Shown one piece after another: positions 19,318 through 28,823 of a stretch of DNA of 64,000 bases. The DNA is from Edaphobacter dinghuensis (GTDB lineage: Bacteria; Acidobacteriota; Terriglobia; Terriglobales; Acidobacteriaceae). Positions within the stretch are counted from its first letter, which is position 1. Each line of letters begins with the position of its first letter. The position numbers and the translations under genes are program-made. The stretch lies in NCBI RefSeq assembly GCF_014640335.1, contig NZ_BMGT01000001.1, forward strand, positions 806,001-870,000, read 5' to 3'. Under the pieces are notes generated by a model that saw only the letters and a program-made list of their open reading frames with translations, was not told where the DNA came from and did no database searches.

Positions 19318-20454
19318 TCAGCCGCGACGGCGGGCTGAAGGTGCGGGCGGAGGGTAGTTGGACTTGTGGCGGATCTTCTCTCCGGTTTTGGGCAGGGTCT
19401 CGACTACGGCTTCGATCTCGATGCGGGCGGGGCGATGGGCTGCTACGGCTTCTGCGATGGCGTACTTCAACGGCTCGATGCCTTCGCCGGTGACGGCGGA
19501 GATGGCAAAGAAGGGCAGCTTGCGCCGCTTGGCCATCGCGGTGAGCTTTTTGAGCTTGTCGGGGTTGGCCACGTCGCACTTGGTGGCGACGACGATGGTG
19601 GGTCGCGTGGCGAGTGAGGGGTCGAAGCTGCGCAGCTCTTCGGTGATGACCTTGAAGTCGGCTACGGCGTCGGGGCGGGCGGTGCCTTCGGTGGCGCCGG
19701 AATCGGAGACGTCGACAAGGTGAACGATGACGCTGGTGCGCTCGATGTGCTTAAGGAACTGGATACCGAGGCCGTGGCCCAGATGCGCACCTTCGATGAG
19801 GCCGGGGAGGTCGGCGATGGTGAAGGACTCGGTGTGGGGGAACTCGCCGACCTGCACGACGCCGAGGTTGGGCTGGAGCGTGGTGAAGGCGTAGTTGGCG
19901 ATCTTGGGCTTGGCGGCAGAGAGGCGCGAGATTAGCGTGGATTTGCCCACGTTGGGGTAGCCGACCAGACCGGCATCGGCGAGCAGGCGCAGTTCGAGGC
20001 GGTAGTTGCGCGCCTCGCCGGGGCGGCCCAGCTCGTGCTCGCGCGGGGCCTGATGGGTGCTGGTGGCGAAGTGCTGGTTGCCGCGACCGCCGCGACCGCC
20101 GCGGGCGATGACGATAGTCTCGTCGGGACGGGCGAAGTCGTGGACGAGCTCGCCGGTGTCGTCGTCGTAGAGGAGCGTGCCGACGGGGACTTTGAGGACG
20201 AGGTGCTCGGCGGACTGGCCGGAGCAGTTGGAGCCCATACCGTGCTCGCCGCGCTTGGACTTGTGCTCGGGGTTGAAGCGGAAGTGGACGAGGGTGTTGT
20301 GGCTGAGGGACGAGGACATGAGGATGTCGCCGCCATGGCCGCCGTCGCCGCCGGAGGGGCCTCCGCGGGGAACGAACTTTTCGCGGCGGAAGGCCATGCA
20401 GCCGTTGCCGCCGTCGCCGGCCTTGATTCGGATTCGTGCTTCATCGATAAACAT
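19318..20454 (-). CDS. obgE: Obg/CgtA GTPase
   Basis: 378 residues. ObgE is an essential GTPase of 50S ribosome assembly and stress signalling. The Gly-rich Obg domain (about 1-158) starts [19 protein letters not shown] and continues [18 protein letters not shown]. The G domain has GYPNVGKST (G1), [15 protein letters not shown] (G3), TKCD (G4, a variant of NKxD) and SAVTGEG (G5). The C-terminal OCT domain found in some lineages is absent; the tail is a short Pro/Arg-rich stretch. The start is ATG with no clear SD. It is the first gene of the minus-strand series here. Confidence 0.95.
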   Translation of the reverse strand: MFIDEARIRIKAGDGGNGCMAFRREKFVPRGGPSGGDGGHGGDILMSSSLSHNTLVHFRFNPEHKSKRGEHGMGSNCSGQSAEHLVLKVPVGTLLYDDDTGELVHDFARPDETIVIARGGRGGRGNQHFATSTHQAPREHELGRPGEARNYRLELRLLADAGLVGYPNVGKSTLISRLSAAKPKIANYAFTTLQPNLGVVQVGEFPHTESFTIADLPGLIEGAHLGHGLGIQFLKHIERTSVIVHLVDVSDSGATEGTARPDAVADFKVITEELRSFDPSLATRPTIVVATKCDVANPDKLKKLTAMAKRRKLPFFAISAVTGEGIEPLKYAIAEAVAAHRPARIEIEAVVETLPKTGEKIRHKSNYPPPAPSARRRG

Positions 20455-20515
20455 TGGTCAATATTTAGTGTACTAGGGTGGGTGGGAGCGGCCTGTGGTT
20501 GGTGTGGTGACTCTG

Positions 20516-20608
20516 GCAAAGGCGAAATACAGAGGGCTCTCCACTGCGCTTGCACCCCAACGAGCAAGCTCGTCGAGGACCCCGCTAGCTTCGGTCGAGA
20601 TGACGTGC
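20516..20608 (+). repeat. Dispersed REP-like repeat copy, long variant
   Basis: Left arm GGCGAAATACAGAGGGCTCTCCACT, right arm GCTTCGGTCGAGATGACGTGCGG. The centre is longer than in other copies and pairs GCTTGC (20548-20553) with GCAAGC (20564-20569). It lies between obgE and the sulfatase gene, which diverge. Confidence 0.7.
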
Positions 20609-20677
20609 GGTAGTGAGAAGGCGACGTGATGTTTAAAACGGCGACCTATAATTTTGTGGGTTTCTTCGGGAGAGATG

Positions 20678-22180
20678 ATGGATCGTCGTAAGTTTATTGC
20701 TCTGATGTCTTCGGGTGTTGCGGCTGCTCCGGTGGCTTCGTTTGCGGCGCCTGCGAGTGAGGCTGCGGCTGATATGAAGACGGGTGCGCCGCGGCGACGT
20801 CCGAATGTGATCTTCATGATCTGCGACGACCTTGGCTATGGCGATCCCGGCTGCTATGGCTCGAAGCTGCCTACGCCCAATCTCGACAGTATGGCTGCGC
20901 ATGGGCTGAGGTTCACGCACTTTAATGCAGGGCATCCTATCTGCTCGGCTTCGCGGTCGGCGGTGATGACCGGGCGCTATGGCCAGCGCACGGGGACGAC
21001 GGGAGCTTTTGGACCGTATACGCCCGGCGCGAAGGCAGAGGGAACGGCGCTCGATGAGACGTTTCTCTCGAACCTGTTTCATGATGGTGGCTACAGGACG
21101 AAGGCGATCGGCAAGTGGCATCTGGGACAGGCTATGGAGTATCTGCCGACGAGCCGCGGCTTCGACTCGTTCTACGGCGTGCCTTACAGCGACGACATGA
21201 ATCCGCTGCCGCTGATGCGGGATACAGAGATTCTTGAGCAGAACACCGATCGCGATCTGCTGACGCCGCGCTATACCGAGGAGGCGGTGAAGTTTATCGG
21301 CGAGCAGAACGGTGAGCATCCGTTCTTCCTCTATCTGGCGTTCTCTTATCCGCACGATCCGGCGCGGGCGTCCGAGCGGTTTCGCGGCAAGACCGGCTTT
21401 GGAGACTTTGGTGATGCGGTGGCCGAGATCGACTGGAGCGTGGGCGAGGTTGTGCGCGCGGTCGAAGAGAAGGGGCTCGGCGGCGATACGCTGATCTGCT
21501 TCACCAGCGACCATGGGCCGTGGTATCAGGGCAGTCCGGGGCTGCTGCGCGGGCGCAAGGCTTCGACGTTCGAGGGCGGGTTTCGCGTGCCGTTTCTGGC
21601 GATATGGCCGGGTGTGATTGCGTCGGGCAAGGTGGTGGAGACGTGGTGCTCGAACCTTGATGTGCTGCCTACGATGGCTTCGCTGTGCAAGCTGAAGTTG
21701 CCGCAGAAGCCGTTGGATGGCGTGGATATGTCGAAGGTGCTGCTGGGGCATGAGGGTGAGTTGAAGCGCAGGCCGCTGATCTATTTCAGCGCGATGGGCA
21801 ATGGCGGGAACGATGTCCACTGCATTCGCAAGGAGTCGTGGAAGCTGCGCGTGGCGCAGGGCGTCAAGGGCGAGATCTACATCAACGACAGGACGACCGG
21901 AGCGCGGGGGAGTGCGTGGTTGCAGCATCCGGAGTTGTATGACCTGTCGCGCGATCCGGCGGAGAGCTGCGATGTGGCGAAGGTTCACCCGGAGCTGGTG
22001 GCGGAGTTGATGCAGGAGCTGGAGGCGCAGATGCCTTCGTTTCCTCCGCACGTGGTCGAGGCATATGCGAAGTTGAAGGAGAACAAGGGCGACATCACCA
22101 CGCCGCCGGGGGCTTCGCCGAGGCCGTTCGGCGCGCCGGTGCCCCCATGGGCGTGGGAGCCGGAGAACCTGCGGCCGTAG
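20678..22180 (+). CDS. Tat-exported type I sulfatase
   Basis: 500 residues from the ATG at 20678 (another ATG lies one codon earlier). The start MDRRKFIALMSSG is a twin-arginine signal, so the folded enzyme is exported. The formylglycine motif C-S-A-S-R begins at C89 and is followed by SAVMTGRYG, the sulfatase signature. Metal ligands are in FMICDDLGYGD (D50, D51) and later FTSDHGPW. The active-site cysteine must be oxidised by a maturase not in this window. It should hydrolyse sulfate esters of glycans or other organics; the substrate is unknown. Confidence 0.93.
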   Translation: MDRRKFIALMSSGVAAAPVASFAAPASEAAADMKTGAPRRRPNVIFMICDDLGYGDPGCYGSKLPTPNLDSMAAHGLRFTHFNAGHPICSASRSAVMTGRYGQRTGTTGAFGPYTPGAKAEGTALDETFLSNLFHDGGYRTKAIGKWHLGQAMEYLPTSRGFDSFYGVPYSDDMNPLPLMRDTEILEQNTDRDLLTPRYTEEAVKFIGEQNGEHPFFLYLAFSYPHDPARASERFRGKTGFGDFGDAVAEIDWSVGEVVRAVEEKGLGGDTLICFTSDHGPWYQGSPGLLRGRKASTFEGGFRVPFLAIWPGVIASGKVVETWCSNLDVLPTMASLCKLKLPQKPLDGVDMSKVLLGHEGELKRRPLIYFSAMGNGGNDVHCIRKESWKLRVAQGVKGEIYINDRTTGARGSAWLQHPELYDLSRDPAESCDVAKVHPELVAELMQELEAQMPSFPPHVVEAYAKLKENKGDITTPPGASPRPFGAPVPPWAWEPENLRP

Positions 22181-22192
22181 TGGCGAGGTCGA

Positions 22193-22256
22193 AGGCGAAA
22201 TACAGGGGTCTCTCCACTACGGCGGCAAAACGCCGCCTCCGGTCGAGATGACGTGC
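22193..22256 (+). repeat. Dispersed REP-like repeat copy with perfect central stem
   Basis: Reads GGCGAAATACAGGGGTCTCTCCACTAC-like left arm, a stem GGCGGC (22221-22226) / GCCGCC (22232-22237) with loop AAAAC, then TCCGGTCGAGATGACGTGCG. It starts 12 bp after the sulfatase stop codon. Confidence 0.8.
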
Positions 22257-22278
22257 GTTTGGGGCTGGGTTGGGGGAA

Positions 22279-22311
22279 AGCAGGTCCTCCGCTTCGCGAA
22301 GGATGACAAGT
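22279..22311 (+). repeat. Second type of palindromic intergenic repeat
   Basis: AGCAGGTCCTCCGCTTCGCGAAGGATGACAAG is an imperfect palindrome (TCCTCCGC against GCGAAGGA) of a form that I associate with dispersed repeats in Acidobacteriaceae. Only one copy is visible in this window. Confidence 0.4.
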
Positions 22312-22336
22312 TAATTGCTGCGTTGCTTGAGTTGCT

Positions 22337-23749
22337 CTACTTCGGCTGGCCGACGAGGCGGAAGTCTTCCTGCTCTTCGCCGTTGGGCTGGTCCCATCCA
22401 CCGGGAGGTTGGACGGTTTGGTCTACCTCTTTCGGACCCCATGTCTGCGGCTCGTAGGTGTAGACGGGGGTCTCTGCCTTGAGCATGGGATCGACGATAC
22501 GCCATGCCTCTTCGACGTAGTCCTGCCGGGCGAAGAGCGTGGCGTCGCCGGCCATGGCGTCGCCGAGGACACGCTCATAGGCCTCCATTTCGTTGGGGCG
22601 GGGATGGCGGCTGGCCACCAGTTCGACGGCGGCGCGGCTGCCGGTGCCGGTGGGCGATACCACGGAGACTGCCATGGCAACCGTCACCTCAGGGCTGATG
22701 CGGAAGCGCATGTAGTTCTGCGGCGTGCCTGGCTCGGTGATGTTGGTGGTGGGCGGTTTGCGGAAGCGCGCCATCACCTCCATGCAGGTGACAGGCATGT
22801 TTTTTCCGGCGCGGATGTAGAAGGGCACGCCGTCCCAGCGCCACGACTTGATCTCCAGCTTCAGTGCGGCAAAGGTCTCGACCTTCGAGTTGGGGGCTAC
22901 GCCTTTTTCGTTGAGGTAACCGTTGAACTGGCCGCGGATGAGGTTCTTCGGGTCGATGGCCGGGATAGCCTTGAGCACCTTGACCTTCTCGTCGCGCATG
23001 GATTCGCTATCACTGCGCGCGGGGCACTCCATGGCGAGATTACACATGACCTGAAAGATGTGGTTCTGCACGACGTCGCGGATGGCGCCGGTCTGGTCGT
23101 AGAACGCGCCTCGGCCCTGGATGCCGAAGTTCTCGGCCATGGTGAGCTGGACGCTCTCGATGTAGTTGCGATTCCAGAGCGGTTCGAGGAAAGAATTGGA
23201 GAAGCGGAAGGAGACCATGTTGTGCACCGGCCCCTTGGCGAGATAGTGGTCGATGCGGAAGATGGAGGTCTCCGGAAAGGCCGAGAGCAGGATGCGGTTC
23301 AACTCCTGCGCCGAGGCGAGGTCATGGCCGAAGGGCTTTTCGACGATGATGCGCGCGTCTTTGCCGCAGCCCGATTTCACTAATTGCTCCACCACTTTTT
23401 CAAAGAGCGAGGGAGGGATGGCGAGATAGTGCGCGGGGCATTGAGCGGAGCCGAGTTCTTTGCGCACGGCGGTGAAGGTGGCTAGGTCGGCATAGTCGCC
23501 ATCGACGTAGCGCAGCAGGCCGCTGAGCTTCTGCCACGCATCGGCGTCAAGGCCGCCGTGCTGTTCGAGGCTGTCCTTTGCACGGGCCTTGAGCTGATCG
23601 AGGTTCCATCCGGCCTTGGCGACGCCGATGACGGGGACGTTGAGTGTGCCGCGTTTGACCATCGATTGCAGCGCCGGAAAGATCTTCTTGTATGCCAGAT
23701 CGCCAGTGGCGCCGAAGAAGACAAGCGCGTCGGAGTGCTGTGGAGCCAT
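22337..23749 (-). CDS. zwf: Glucose-6-phosphate 1-dehydrogenase
   Basis: 470 residues, close to family length. It oxidises glucose-6-phosphate to 6-phosphogluconolactone with NADP, the entry to the oxidative pentose phosphate pathway. The coenzyme loop is [19 protein letters not shown] (usual form GASGDLxxRKLxPAL), EKPFGHD is intact, and the catalytic block reads [14 protein letters not shown] (usual RIDHYLGKExVQN); the key His and Lys are kept. The deviations suggest a divergent subgroup. It lies 32 bp after gnd on the same strand, so the two pathway dehydrogenases are an operon. Confidence 0.92.
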   Translation of the reverse strand: MAPQHSDALVFFGATGDLAYKKIFPALQSMVKRGTLNVPVIGVAKAGWNLDQLKARAKDSLEQHGGLDADAWQKLSGLLRYVDGDYADLATFTAVRKELGSAQCPAHYLAIPPSLFEKVVEQLVKSGCGKDARIIVEKPFGHDLASAQELNRILLSAFPETSIFRIDHYLAKGPVHNMVSFRFSNSFLEPLWNRNYIESVQLTMAENFGIQGRGAFYDQTGAIRDVVQNHIFQVMCNLAMECPARSDSESMRDEKVKVLKAIPAIDPKNLIRGQFNGYLNEKGVAPNSKVETFAALKLEIKSWRWDGVPFYIRAGKNMPVTCMEVMARFRKPPTTNITEPGTPQNYMRFRISPEVTVAMAVSVVSPTGTGSRAAVELVASRHPRPNEMEAYERVLGDAMAGDATLFARQDYVEEAWRIVDPMLKAETPVYTYEPQTWGPKEVDQTVQPPGGWDQPNGEEQEDFRLVGQPK

Positions 23750-23781
23750 ATTCTTTTGATCTCACTCTCTTAGGTTGCAGG

Positions 23782-24804
23782 TTATTTTGCGGCTGGCTTT
23801 TCCAAGTGACCGCCGAACTCGTAACGCATCGCCGAGAGAAGCTTATCGGAGAAGTCCGCCTGTCCGCGAGAGCTGAAGCGCTCGTACAGAGCGGTGGTGA
23901 GCACGGGAGCGGGCACGGCCTCGTCGATGGCGGCTTTGATGGTCCAGCGGCCTTCGCCGGAGTCGGAGACGCGGCCGCCGAACTTCGACAGTGCGGGGTC
24001 TTCGGTCAGTGCAGCCGCAGTGAGGTCGAGCAGCCACGAGGCGATGACGCTGCCGCGCCGCCAGACTTCGGTGACCTCGGTGAGGTTGAAGTCGAACTGG
24101 TAGTTTTCGGGGTCGCGCAGCGGCGTGGTCTCGGCGTCGACCTCTCCGGTCTGCTTGCCGATGTTGGCGCCCTTGAGGACGCCGAGGCCTTCGGCGTAGG
24201 CGGCCATGATGCCGTACTCGATGCCGTTGTGCACCATCTTGACGAAGTGGCCGCCACCGTTAGCGCCGCAGTGGAGATAGCCTTGCTCGGCGGTGCCGCC
24301 GATCTTATCGAAGCCGGGGGTGCGGGGAATGTCGCCGATGCCGGGGGCGATGGATTTGAAGATAGGATCGAGGTGCTTCACGGCGTCGTCAGGGCCGCCG
24401 ATCATCATGCAATAGCCACGATCGAGTCCCCAGACGCCGCCGCTGGTGCCTACATCGACATAGTTAATGCCTTTGGGGGCGAGCGCTTTGGCGCGGCGAA
24501 TGTCGTCGATGTAGTAGGAGTTGCCGCCGTCGATCAGGATGTCGCCGGATTCGAGATGGGGAGCGATTTTGTCGATCGTCTCTTCGACGAAGCCGGCCGG
24601 AATCATCAGCCAGATAGCGCGGGGCTTGGCGAGCTTGCTGACGAGGTCAGCTAGTGAAGAGGAACCGGTGACTCCTTTTTCCTTGGCCAGCTCGTCGACG
24701 GCTTTGGGCGACATGTCGAAGACGACACATTCGTGGTCCTGGCGTATCAGCCGCCGGACCATGTTGGCACCCATTCTTCCCAGTCCTACCATTCCAAGCT
24801 GCAT
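23782..24804 (-). CDS. gnd: 6-phosphogluconate dehydrogenase (decarboxylating), short type
   Basis: 340 residues from the ATG at 24802-24804, preceded by AAGGGGG. A much longer reading frame extends upstream, but that part lies within the intergenic region and the next gene and shows no family similarity. It converts 6-phosphogluconate to ribulose-5-phosphate and CO2. Seen are the Rossmann motif GMVGLGRMGANMVRRL, the catalytic GGHFVKMVHNGIEYG (Lys and Asn of the substrate site) and DGGNSYY. The length is that of the short bacterial GndA class. A 9-bp hairpin lies in its leader. Confidence 0.94.
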   Translation of the reverse strand: MQLGMVGLGRMGANMVRRLIRQDHECVVFDMSPKAVDELAKEKGVTGSSSLADLVSKLAKPRAIWLMIPAGFVEETIDKIAPHLESGDILIDGGNSYYIDDIRRAKALAPKGINYVDVGTSGGVWGLDRGYCMMIGGPDDAVKHLDPIFKSIAPGIGDIPRTPGFDKIGGTAEQGYLHCGANGGGHFVKMVHNGIEYGIMAAYAEGLGVLKGANIGKQTGEVDAETTPLRDPENYQFDFNLTEVTEVWRRGSVIASWLLDLTAAALTEDPALSKFGGRVSDSGEGRWTIKAAIDEAVPAPVLTTALYERFSSRGQADFSDKLLSAMRYEFGGHLEKPAAK

Positions 24805-24832
24805 ACCGCCCCCTTTGCGAATTGTTTGTCGA

Positions 24833-24861
24833 AGCGTCTTCGGCGCTCGGCTGAAGACGCT
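24833..24861 (-). promoter_or_regulatory. Hairpin in the gnd leader
   Basis: AGCGTCTTC (24833-24841) pairs with GAAGACGCT (24853-24861) around 11 nt. On the minus strand it ends 28 nt before the gnd start codon. No T tract follows, so a leader structure or a weak terminator for the upstream gene are both possible. Confidence 0.45.
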
Positions 24862-24977
24862 CAATAGACTACTCTCCCTGCAACATATGGAAGTGACAGA
24901 GGATGAGGATACTGCGGGTACACAACAAGTAGGATGCAGCGAGATGGGAAAGGGTGAGATGAGGAGCGTTCGACAGA

Positions 24978-26570
24978 TTATCGGGGCGGCGGTGCTTTTG
25001 CCGGTTGCATGATCAGTTTCGGCTCCGGTGTAGGCACGTCGGAGGCGGCGTCGATCGTCTTGCGGTCGACATCGACGGAGCCGATGCGGCCGCCGACCAG
25101 CGAGCCGACCACCAGACGCACCGATCGGGTGCGTCTGGGAATACGGAGGGCCATCGTAAGGTGGCCCTGGACCTTCTCCAGATGATCGGAGTCCTGCGAA
25201 GCGTTGATCAGCGTGAGCGCCTCGGTCTTCGAGGCCAGTATGTCGTGTCGTGCAGAGAGGCTCGCTGCGGCGAATCCTATATCGACCGTGCTTTTTCCAT
25301 CGTTTCGGGGCTTCCATCCGATGTCTTTTGTATTTACGGCGACGGTGATCTCGGCGGAGTTAGTGTCGCGATGACGCACGACCTTCTGCACGGTTAAGCC
25401 GAGGCTCGAGAAGGGCACGTCGGCCTGCGCGGCTTCGGCGATATGGTAGAGCGCATCGAAGCGAGGATCGGATGGCTGCCCCTTATCGGGTGCAAAGTAG
25501 CCTGCCTTGGTGAGGACGTGCAGGGCGGGGTTGCGCATGGTGACGCGTACGCGGAGAAACTTTCCGTTTGCGATGTTTTCAGGCGGCTGGTAGGTGAGCG
25601 TGTAGTAGTGCGAGCCGAGCTCGATGGAGGTGCGGATGAGCTGGTCGAGGTCATTGCGGTTGTAGAAGAGCTGGCCGCCGGTCTCGTTTACAAAGACCCC
25701 GAAGTTGACGTCGCCAGAGAAGGGATCGTCATCGCCGATGGGAAGCTCGGCTGAGATGACGCTGGTCGGCCTGCCGAGGGGATTGGCGACCTCCAGCCCC
25801 GGATAGATGAGAAAGAGGCTCATGCGCGAGTTCACCAGCATGTTGGCGGTCTGGTGGATGTAGGTGGTGACCTTGTCGGCGGTGATGTCGTCGAGCAGCG
25901 AGGTATAGAGGCTGGGGCCGCCGTGTCCGATCCACACGATGTTCTTTCGTCCGGGGACGCCGCTGTTCTCGAGCGCGATCTGGCGCAGGCCGTCGATCGA
26001 CTGAACAAAGCGCTCGGCGAAGAAGGAGCGGGTGTCCTTATAGGGAATCACGGAGGGAAGGTGGTCGACGGCGGAGAGCAGCTCTTGTTTGTTGCGGGTG
26101 TAGCCCTGCACCATCTCGAGCGATTCGTTGCCCAGCACCATGACCTCTGCGGGGGCATCCAGCTCGAGAGGCTGGTTTGCCAGGTACTTGTCCATGCAGT
26201 ACCGGATGTAGGCGAGCTGCTCGAAGGTGGAGTTTAGCCGGTCGAGCACAAAGATGGTGACGGGGGCCTTGCTCGCGGAGCTGTCGGCGGTGATGATATG
26301 GGCGTCGGGAGCCTCGAAGGAGAAGATCTTCTGCGGCTTTTTATCCTGCGTGATGGTGAAGTCGTTCTGGGTGAGGCCACTCACGACGGGATGGCCTTTT
26401 GCGTCGAGGACGGTGACGTCGAGAAACACAAGCTGCGAAGTGACGTGAAGAGTAGAAACGTCGCTGGCCGGAGGCTGATTTGATGAGGGAGCGCTTTGAG
26501 CCTCTGCCGCTTGAAAGACCAGAGCGCTCAACAGCAGGGCTCCCGAGAGAACTGCACGCGCCGATAGCAT
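24978..26570 (-). CDS. VWFA-related exported protein, acidobacterial type (1)
   Basis: 530 residues with a signal peptide (AVLSGALLLSALVFQAAEAQS). The opening LVFLDVTVLDAKGHPVVSGLTQNDFTI is the conserved entry of the VWFA-related acidobacterial domain (TIGR03436 type), and the VWA-like core follows with TIFVLDRLNSTFEQ, where the metal site DxSxS is replaced by DRLNS. Later text is ETGGQLFYNRNDLDQLI and YYTLTYQPPEN, also typical. Family function is unknown; an extracytoplasmic adhesion or envelope role is inferred. A lipoprotein gene sits upstream (76 bp). Confidence 0.85.
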   Translation of the reverse strand: MLSARAVLSGALLLSALVFQAAEAQSAPSSNQPPASDVSTLHVTSQLVFLDVTVLDAKGHPVVSGLTQNDFTITQDKKPQKIFSFEAPDAHIITADSSASKAPVTIFVLDRLNSTFEQLAYIRYCMDKYLANQPLELDAPAEVMVLGNESLEMVQGYTRNKQELLSAVDHLPSVIPYKDTRSFFAERFVQSIDGLRQIALENSGVPGRKNIVWIGHGGPSLYTSLLDDITADKVTTYIHQTANMLVNSRMSLFLIYPGLEVANPLGRPTSVISAELPIGDDDPFSGDVNFGVFVNETGGQLFYNRNDLDQLIRTSIELGSHYYTLTYQPPENIANGKFLRVRVTMRNPALHVLTKAGYFAPDKGQPSDPRFDALYHIAEAAQADVPFSSLGLTVQKVVRHRDTNSAEITVAVNTKDIGWKPRNDGKSTVDIGFAAASLSARHDILASKTEALTLINASQDSDHLEKVQGHLTMALRIPRRTRSVRLVVGSLVGGRIGSVDVDRKTIDAASDVPTPEPKLIMQPAKAPPPR

Positions 26571-26592
26571 GGAAGACCCTCGCGTTAAAGGT

Positions 26593-26608
26593 ACTCCTGT
26601 ACAGGGGT
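26593..26608. promoter_or_regulatory. 16-bp dyad upstream of the VWFA-related gene
   Basis: ACTCCTGTACAGGGGT contains the perfect palindrome CCTGTACAGG (26596-26605) with one mismatch in the outer pairs. It is 23 bp upstream of the VWFA-related start codon on the minus strand, a usual operator distance. The regulator is unknown. Confidence 0.35.
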
Positions 26609-26645
26609 GAGCGTCATGCTAAAGCAAGAAGAGCCGTGAAGGGGG

Positions 26646-27530
26646 CTAATTCATGTGCTGGACGGGGACGTTGTCGGGGATCTTCAGGTCGAACTGGTCG
26701 TTGTCCATCTGCTGGTTCAGCGTCAGCTTAGTGATGCTGACAGTCAGGCTGTACTGGTCCAGTGGCCGGGTGATGACGATCTTCGATGGGAAGGAGATGT
26801 CGCCGTACTTCTGGTAGTTGCTGTAGACCGCCTGGGTGACGATCTTGCCGTCGGCGTCGTAGATATCCTGCTGGAAGGGCTCCAGATCGATGCGGCTGAT
26901 ATGGATGACGCGGTGCGTGTGTGCCGTCTGGCCCTGAGGCTGCGAGAGGATCTGCAACTCGTAATCGGGCTCTTCGATCAGATCTTTTTTCTTCTTCGCG
27001 TCCTGCACGATGCGAATGTCGGTGGTGAGCGAGGCGATCTCGTCGGGATCGAGGCCGCGGATAAACAGAGAGTTGAAGAAGACGGCGGGACGAAGGTTCT
27101 CAAAGCCGTTCTTTGAGGGGGTGGTCACCTGACTGGTGCCGTCCATGGCGCGGTTCCGGGGGGGAATCCATAGCTTCCAGGTCTTCCCGTCGCTTACCAT
27201 GTCCATCGCCTGGTTGCGCAGAACGGGGACCAGCAGGATGACCCGCAGGTCTTCGGGCTTGCGCATGAAGATGTAGCCGCTGAAGCTGGGGTACTCGGTG
27301 ACATGGCCCTGAAGGGAGCCGCCGGTGGTTGCGGTGATCTCGACTGAGGCTTTGAAGGTGTTAATGGCGTCGTACTGGGTATTGATCTGATGGACGAGTT
27401 GATCGAGCGAGGTGCCGATCACCATCTCAGCGAGGTGTGTGCGAGGCACGATGCGGGTATGAGTCAGACAGCCGGTCAAGGCTGGAACCAGGCTGATCAA
27501 TCCCACCGCAACTGCTTTTTTAAAACTCAT
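26646..27530 (-). CDS. Outer-membrane lipoprotein, LolB/DUF4292-like
   Basis: 294 residues from MSFKKAVAVGLISLV (an alternative start is five codons earlier). The lipobox LTGC puts the lipidated cysteine at residue 21. The mature part has the LolA/LolB-like alternating pattern: YDAINTFKASVEITATTGG, SFSGYIFMRKPEDLRVILLVPVLRNQAMDMVSDGKTWKLWIPP, then FPSKIVITRPLDQYSLTVSITKLTLN, a layout seen in DUF4292-type lipoproteins thought to bind lipids or lipoproteins. It is on the same strand as the VWFA-related gene and may be co-transcribed with it. Confidence 0.75.
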   Translation of the reverse strand: MSFKKAVAVGLISLVPALTGCLTHTRIVPRTHLAEMVIGTSLDQLVHQINTQYDAINTFKASVEITATTGGSLQGHVTEYPSFSGYIFMRKPEDLRVILLVPVLRNQAMDMVSDGKTWKLWIPPRNRAMDGTSQVTTPSKNGFENLRPAVFFNSLFIRGLDPDEIASLTTDIRIVQDAKKKKDLIEEPDYELQILSQPQGQTAHTHRVIHISRIDLEPFQQDIYDADGKIVTQAVYSNYQKYGDISFPSKIVITRPLDQYSLTVSITKLTLNQQMDNDQFDLKIPDNVPVQHMN

Positions 27531-27741
27531 GGGCACAAACTTCAAGTATATCTATCCGCGAACGCCGCCACGCAGAAGAGGGAGGTATCTATACGTATGC
27601 GTGAGGTTGGAGTTTTTTCTCTGCTTCAGCAAATTGGATGTCGGCAGGCGGGGCTGCGTTTCTTTTTTTGTGGGGTGGGAGGATATCGGCAAAAAGATCG
27701 GCTGCGGATTTTTAGCTGTGAGATGTGAGAAAAGTAGCAAT

Positions 27742-27795
27742 CATTCACGTTATCTCGACCGGAGCACAGCATAGTAGAGAGACCCTGTATTTGCC
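27742..27795 (-). repeat. Dispersed REP-like repeat copy, short centre
   Basis: On the minus strand: GGCAAATACAGGGTCTCTC then TACTATGCTGTGCTCC then GGTCGAGATAACGTG. Both conserved arms are present while the central stem is almost lost. It lies between mltG and the lipoprotein gene. Confidence 0.75.
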
Positions 27796-27815
27796 TTTGT
27801 ATTGCCTGCTGAGCT

Positions 27816-28823
27816 TCAGGGAGTTTGGGCCTTTTGCGCCTTGCGGTAGGCCTGGACCTGGGCTGCGTGCTCTTTGAGATCGGTAGAGAAGCGGCTGTGG
27901 CCGGCGGCGTCACTGACAAAGTAAAGATAGTCGGTCTTTGCCGGAGCCATGGCCGCCCGCAGCGATGCCATGCCGGGGTTGCAGATGGGGCCGGGCGGCA
28001 GGCCGCTGTGCTTGTAGGTGTTGTAGGGCGAGTCGGCCTGCAGGTCGGAGGCGTGAATGACACCGGTCCAGCGTCCGTTGAGCAGGGCGGCGTAGATGAT
28101 GGTGGGGTCCGTGGCCAGCGGCATTCCCTGGGCAAGGCGGTTGACGAAGACTCCGGCCACGAGTGGGCGTTCGGAGTCCTGATTGACCTCTTTTTCGACC
28201 AGCGATGCCATGATGACCGTCTGGCGGATGTCTCCACTGAGGCCCAGTTCAGCGGCGGCTCGGCGGAAGCGATGCACCATGACGGTGAGGATCTGTACCG
28301 GCGTGGCGTGGCGGGAGAAGGAATAGGTGTCGGGAAAAAGGAAGCCTTCGAGTGACGAGGGCGGCGCGCCGGTTTGTAAGGACACGCCCGACTGGGGCAG
28401 CCAGTCGATCAGCTCGATGTGCTGGCGCTCGGCGGCGAGAAAGGCGTCGCGCGATCCCAGCCCGGCGTCGGCAACGGCCTGGGCGATGTCGAAGATGTTA
28501 TAGCCCTCGGGAATTTTGAGGCTGACGGTGTAGACGTCTCCGCGGACGATGCGAGCATAGACCTCGGTCATGGGTGCGGCATGGTCGAAGCGGTACTCGC
28601 CCGCCTTGAGCGTGCCGTGCTTTCTGAGGTGCAGAAAATCGAAGGCGTAGCGGTTGCGGATGATGCCGTTCTTTTGAAGTTGTGCCGCGATGGCCGGCGT
28701 GCCGGTGCCGGGCGCTATATCGACGAAGGTCTCGGTCTGCGGGCCGAAGGGGACGTAGATCACGTAGCCCGCGATACCCGCGGCGATAAGAGCCAGCAGC
28801 AACAGCGTTCCCAGAAACTTCAA
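27816..28823 (-). CDS. mltG: Endolytic peptidoglycan transglycosylase MltG
   Basis: 335 residues. MltG cleaves nascent glycan strands and is thought to end their elongation. A single N-terminal membrane helix (FLGTLLLLALIAAGIAGYVIYV) anchors it in the inner membrane, then comes the LysM-like part (TPAIAAQLQKNGIIRNRYAF) and the YceG catalytic domain: SLEGFLFPDTYSF, MASLVEKEV (catalytic Glu), ATDPTIIYAA, SPYNTYKHSGLPPGPICNPG and YLYFVSD. All are family hallmarks. It diverges from greA across about 320 bp. Confidence 0.95.
   Translation of the reverse strand: MKFLGTLLLLALIAAGIAGYVIYVPFGPQTETFVDIAPGTGTPAIAAQLQKNGIIRNRYAFDFLHLRKHGTLKAGEYRFDHAAPMTEVYARIVRGDVYTVSLKIPEGYNIFDIAQAVADAGLGSRDAFLAAERQHIELIDWLPQSGVSLQTGAPPSSLEGFLFPDTYSFSRHATPVQILTVMVHRFRRAAAELGLSGDIRQTVIMASLVEKEVNQDSERPLVAGVFVNRLAQGMPLATDPTIIYAALLNGRWTGVIHASDLQADSPYNTYKHSGLPPGPICNPGMASLRAAMAPAKTDYLYFVSDAAGHSRFSTDLKEHAAQVQAYRKAQKAQTP

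Noticed and set aside
24805..25317. Upstream 171-codon extension of the gnd reading frame
   Set aside because: It overlaps the intergenic region and the VWFA-related gene, lacks 6PGDH similarity, and the ATG at 24804 has a good SD and the conserved MQLGMVGLGRMG start.
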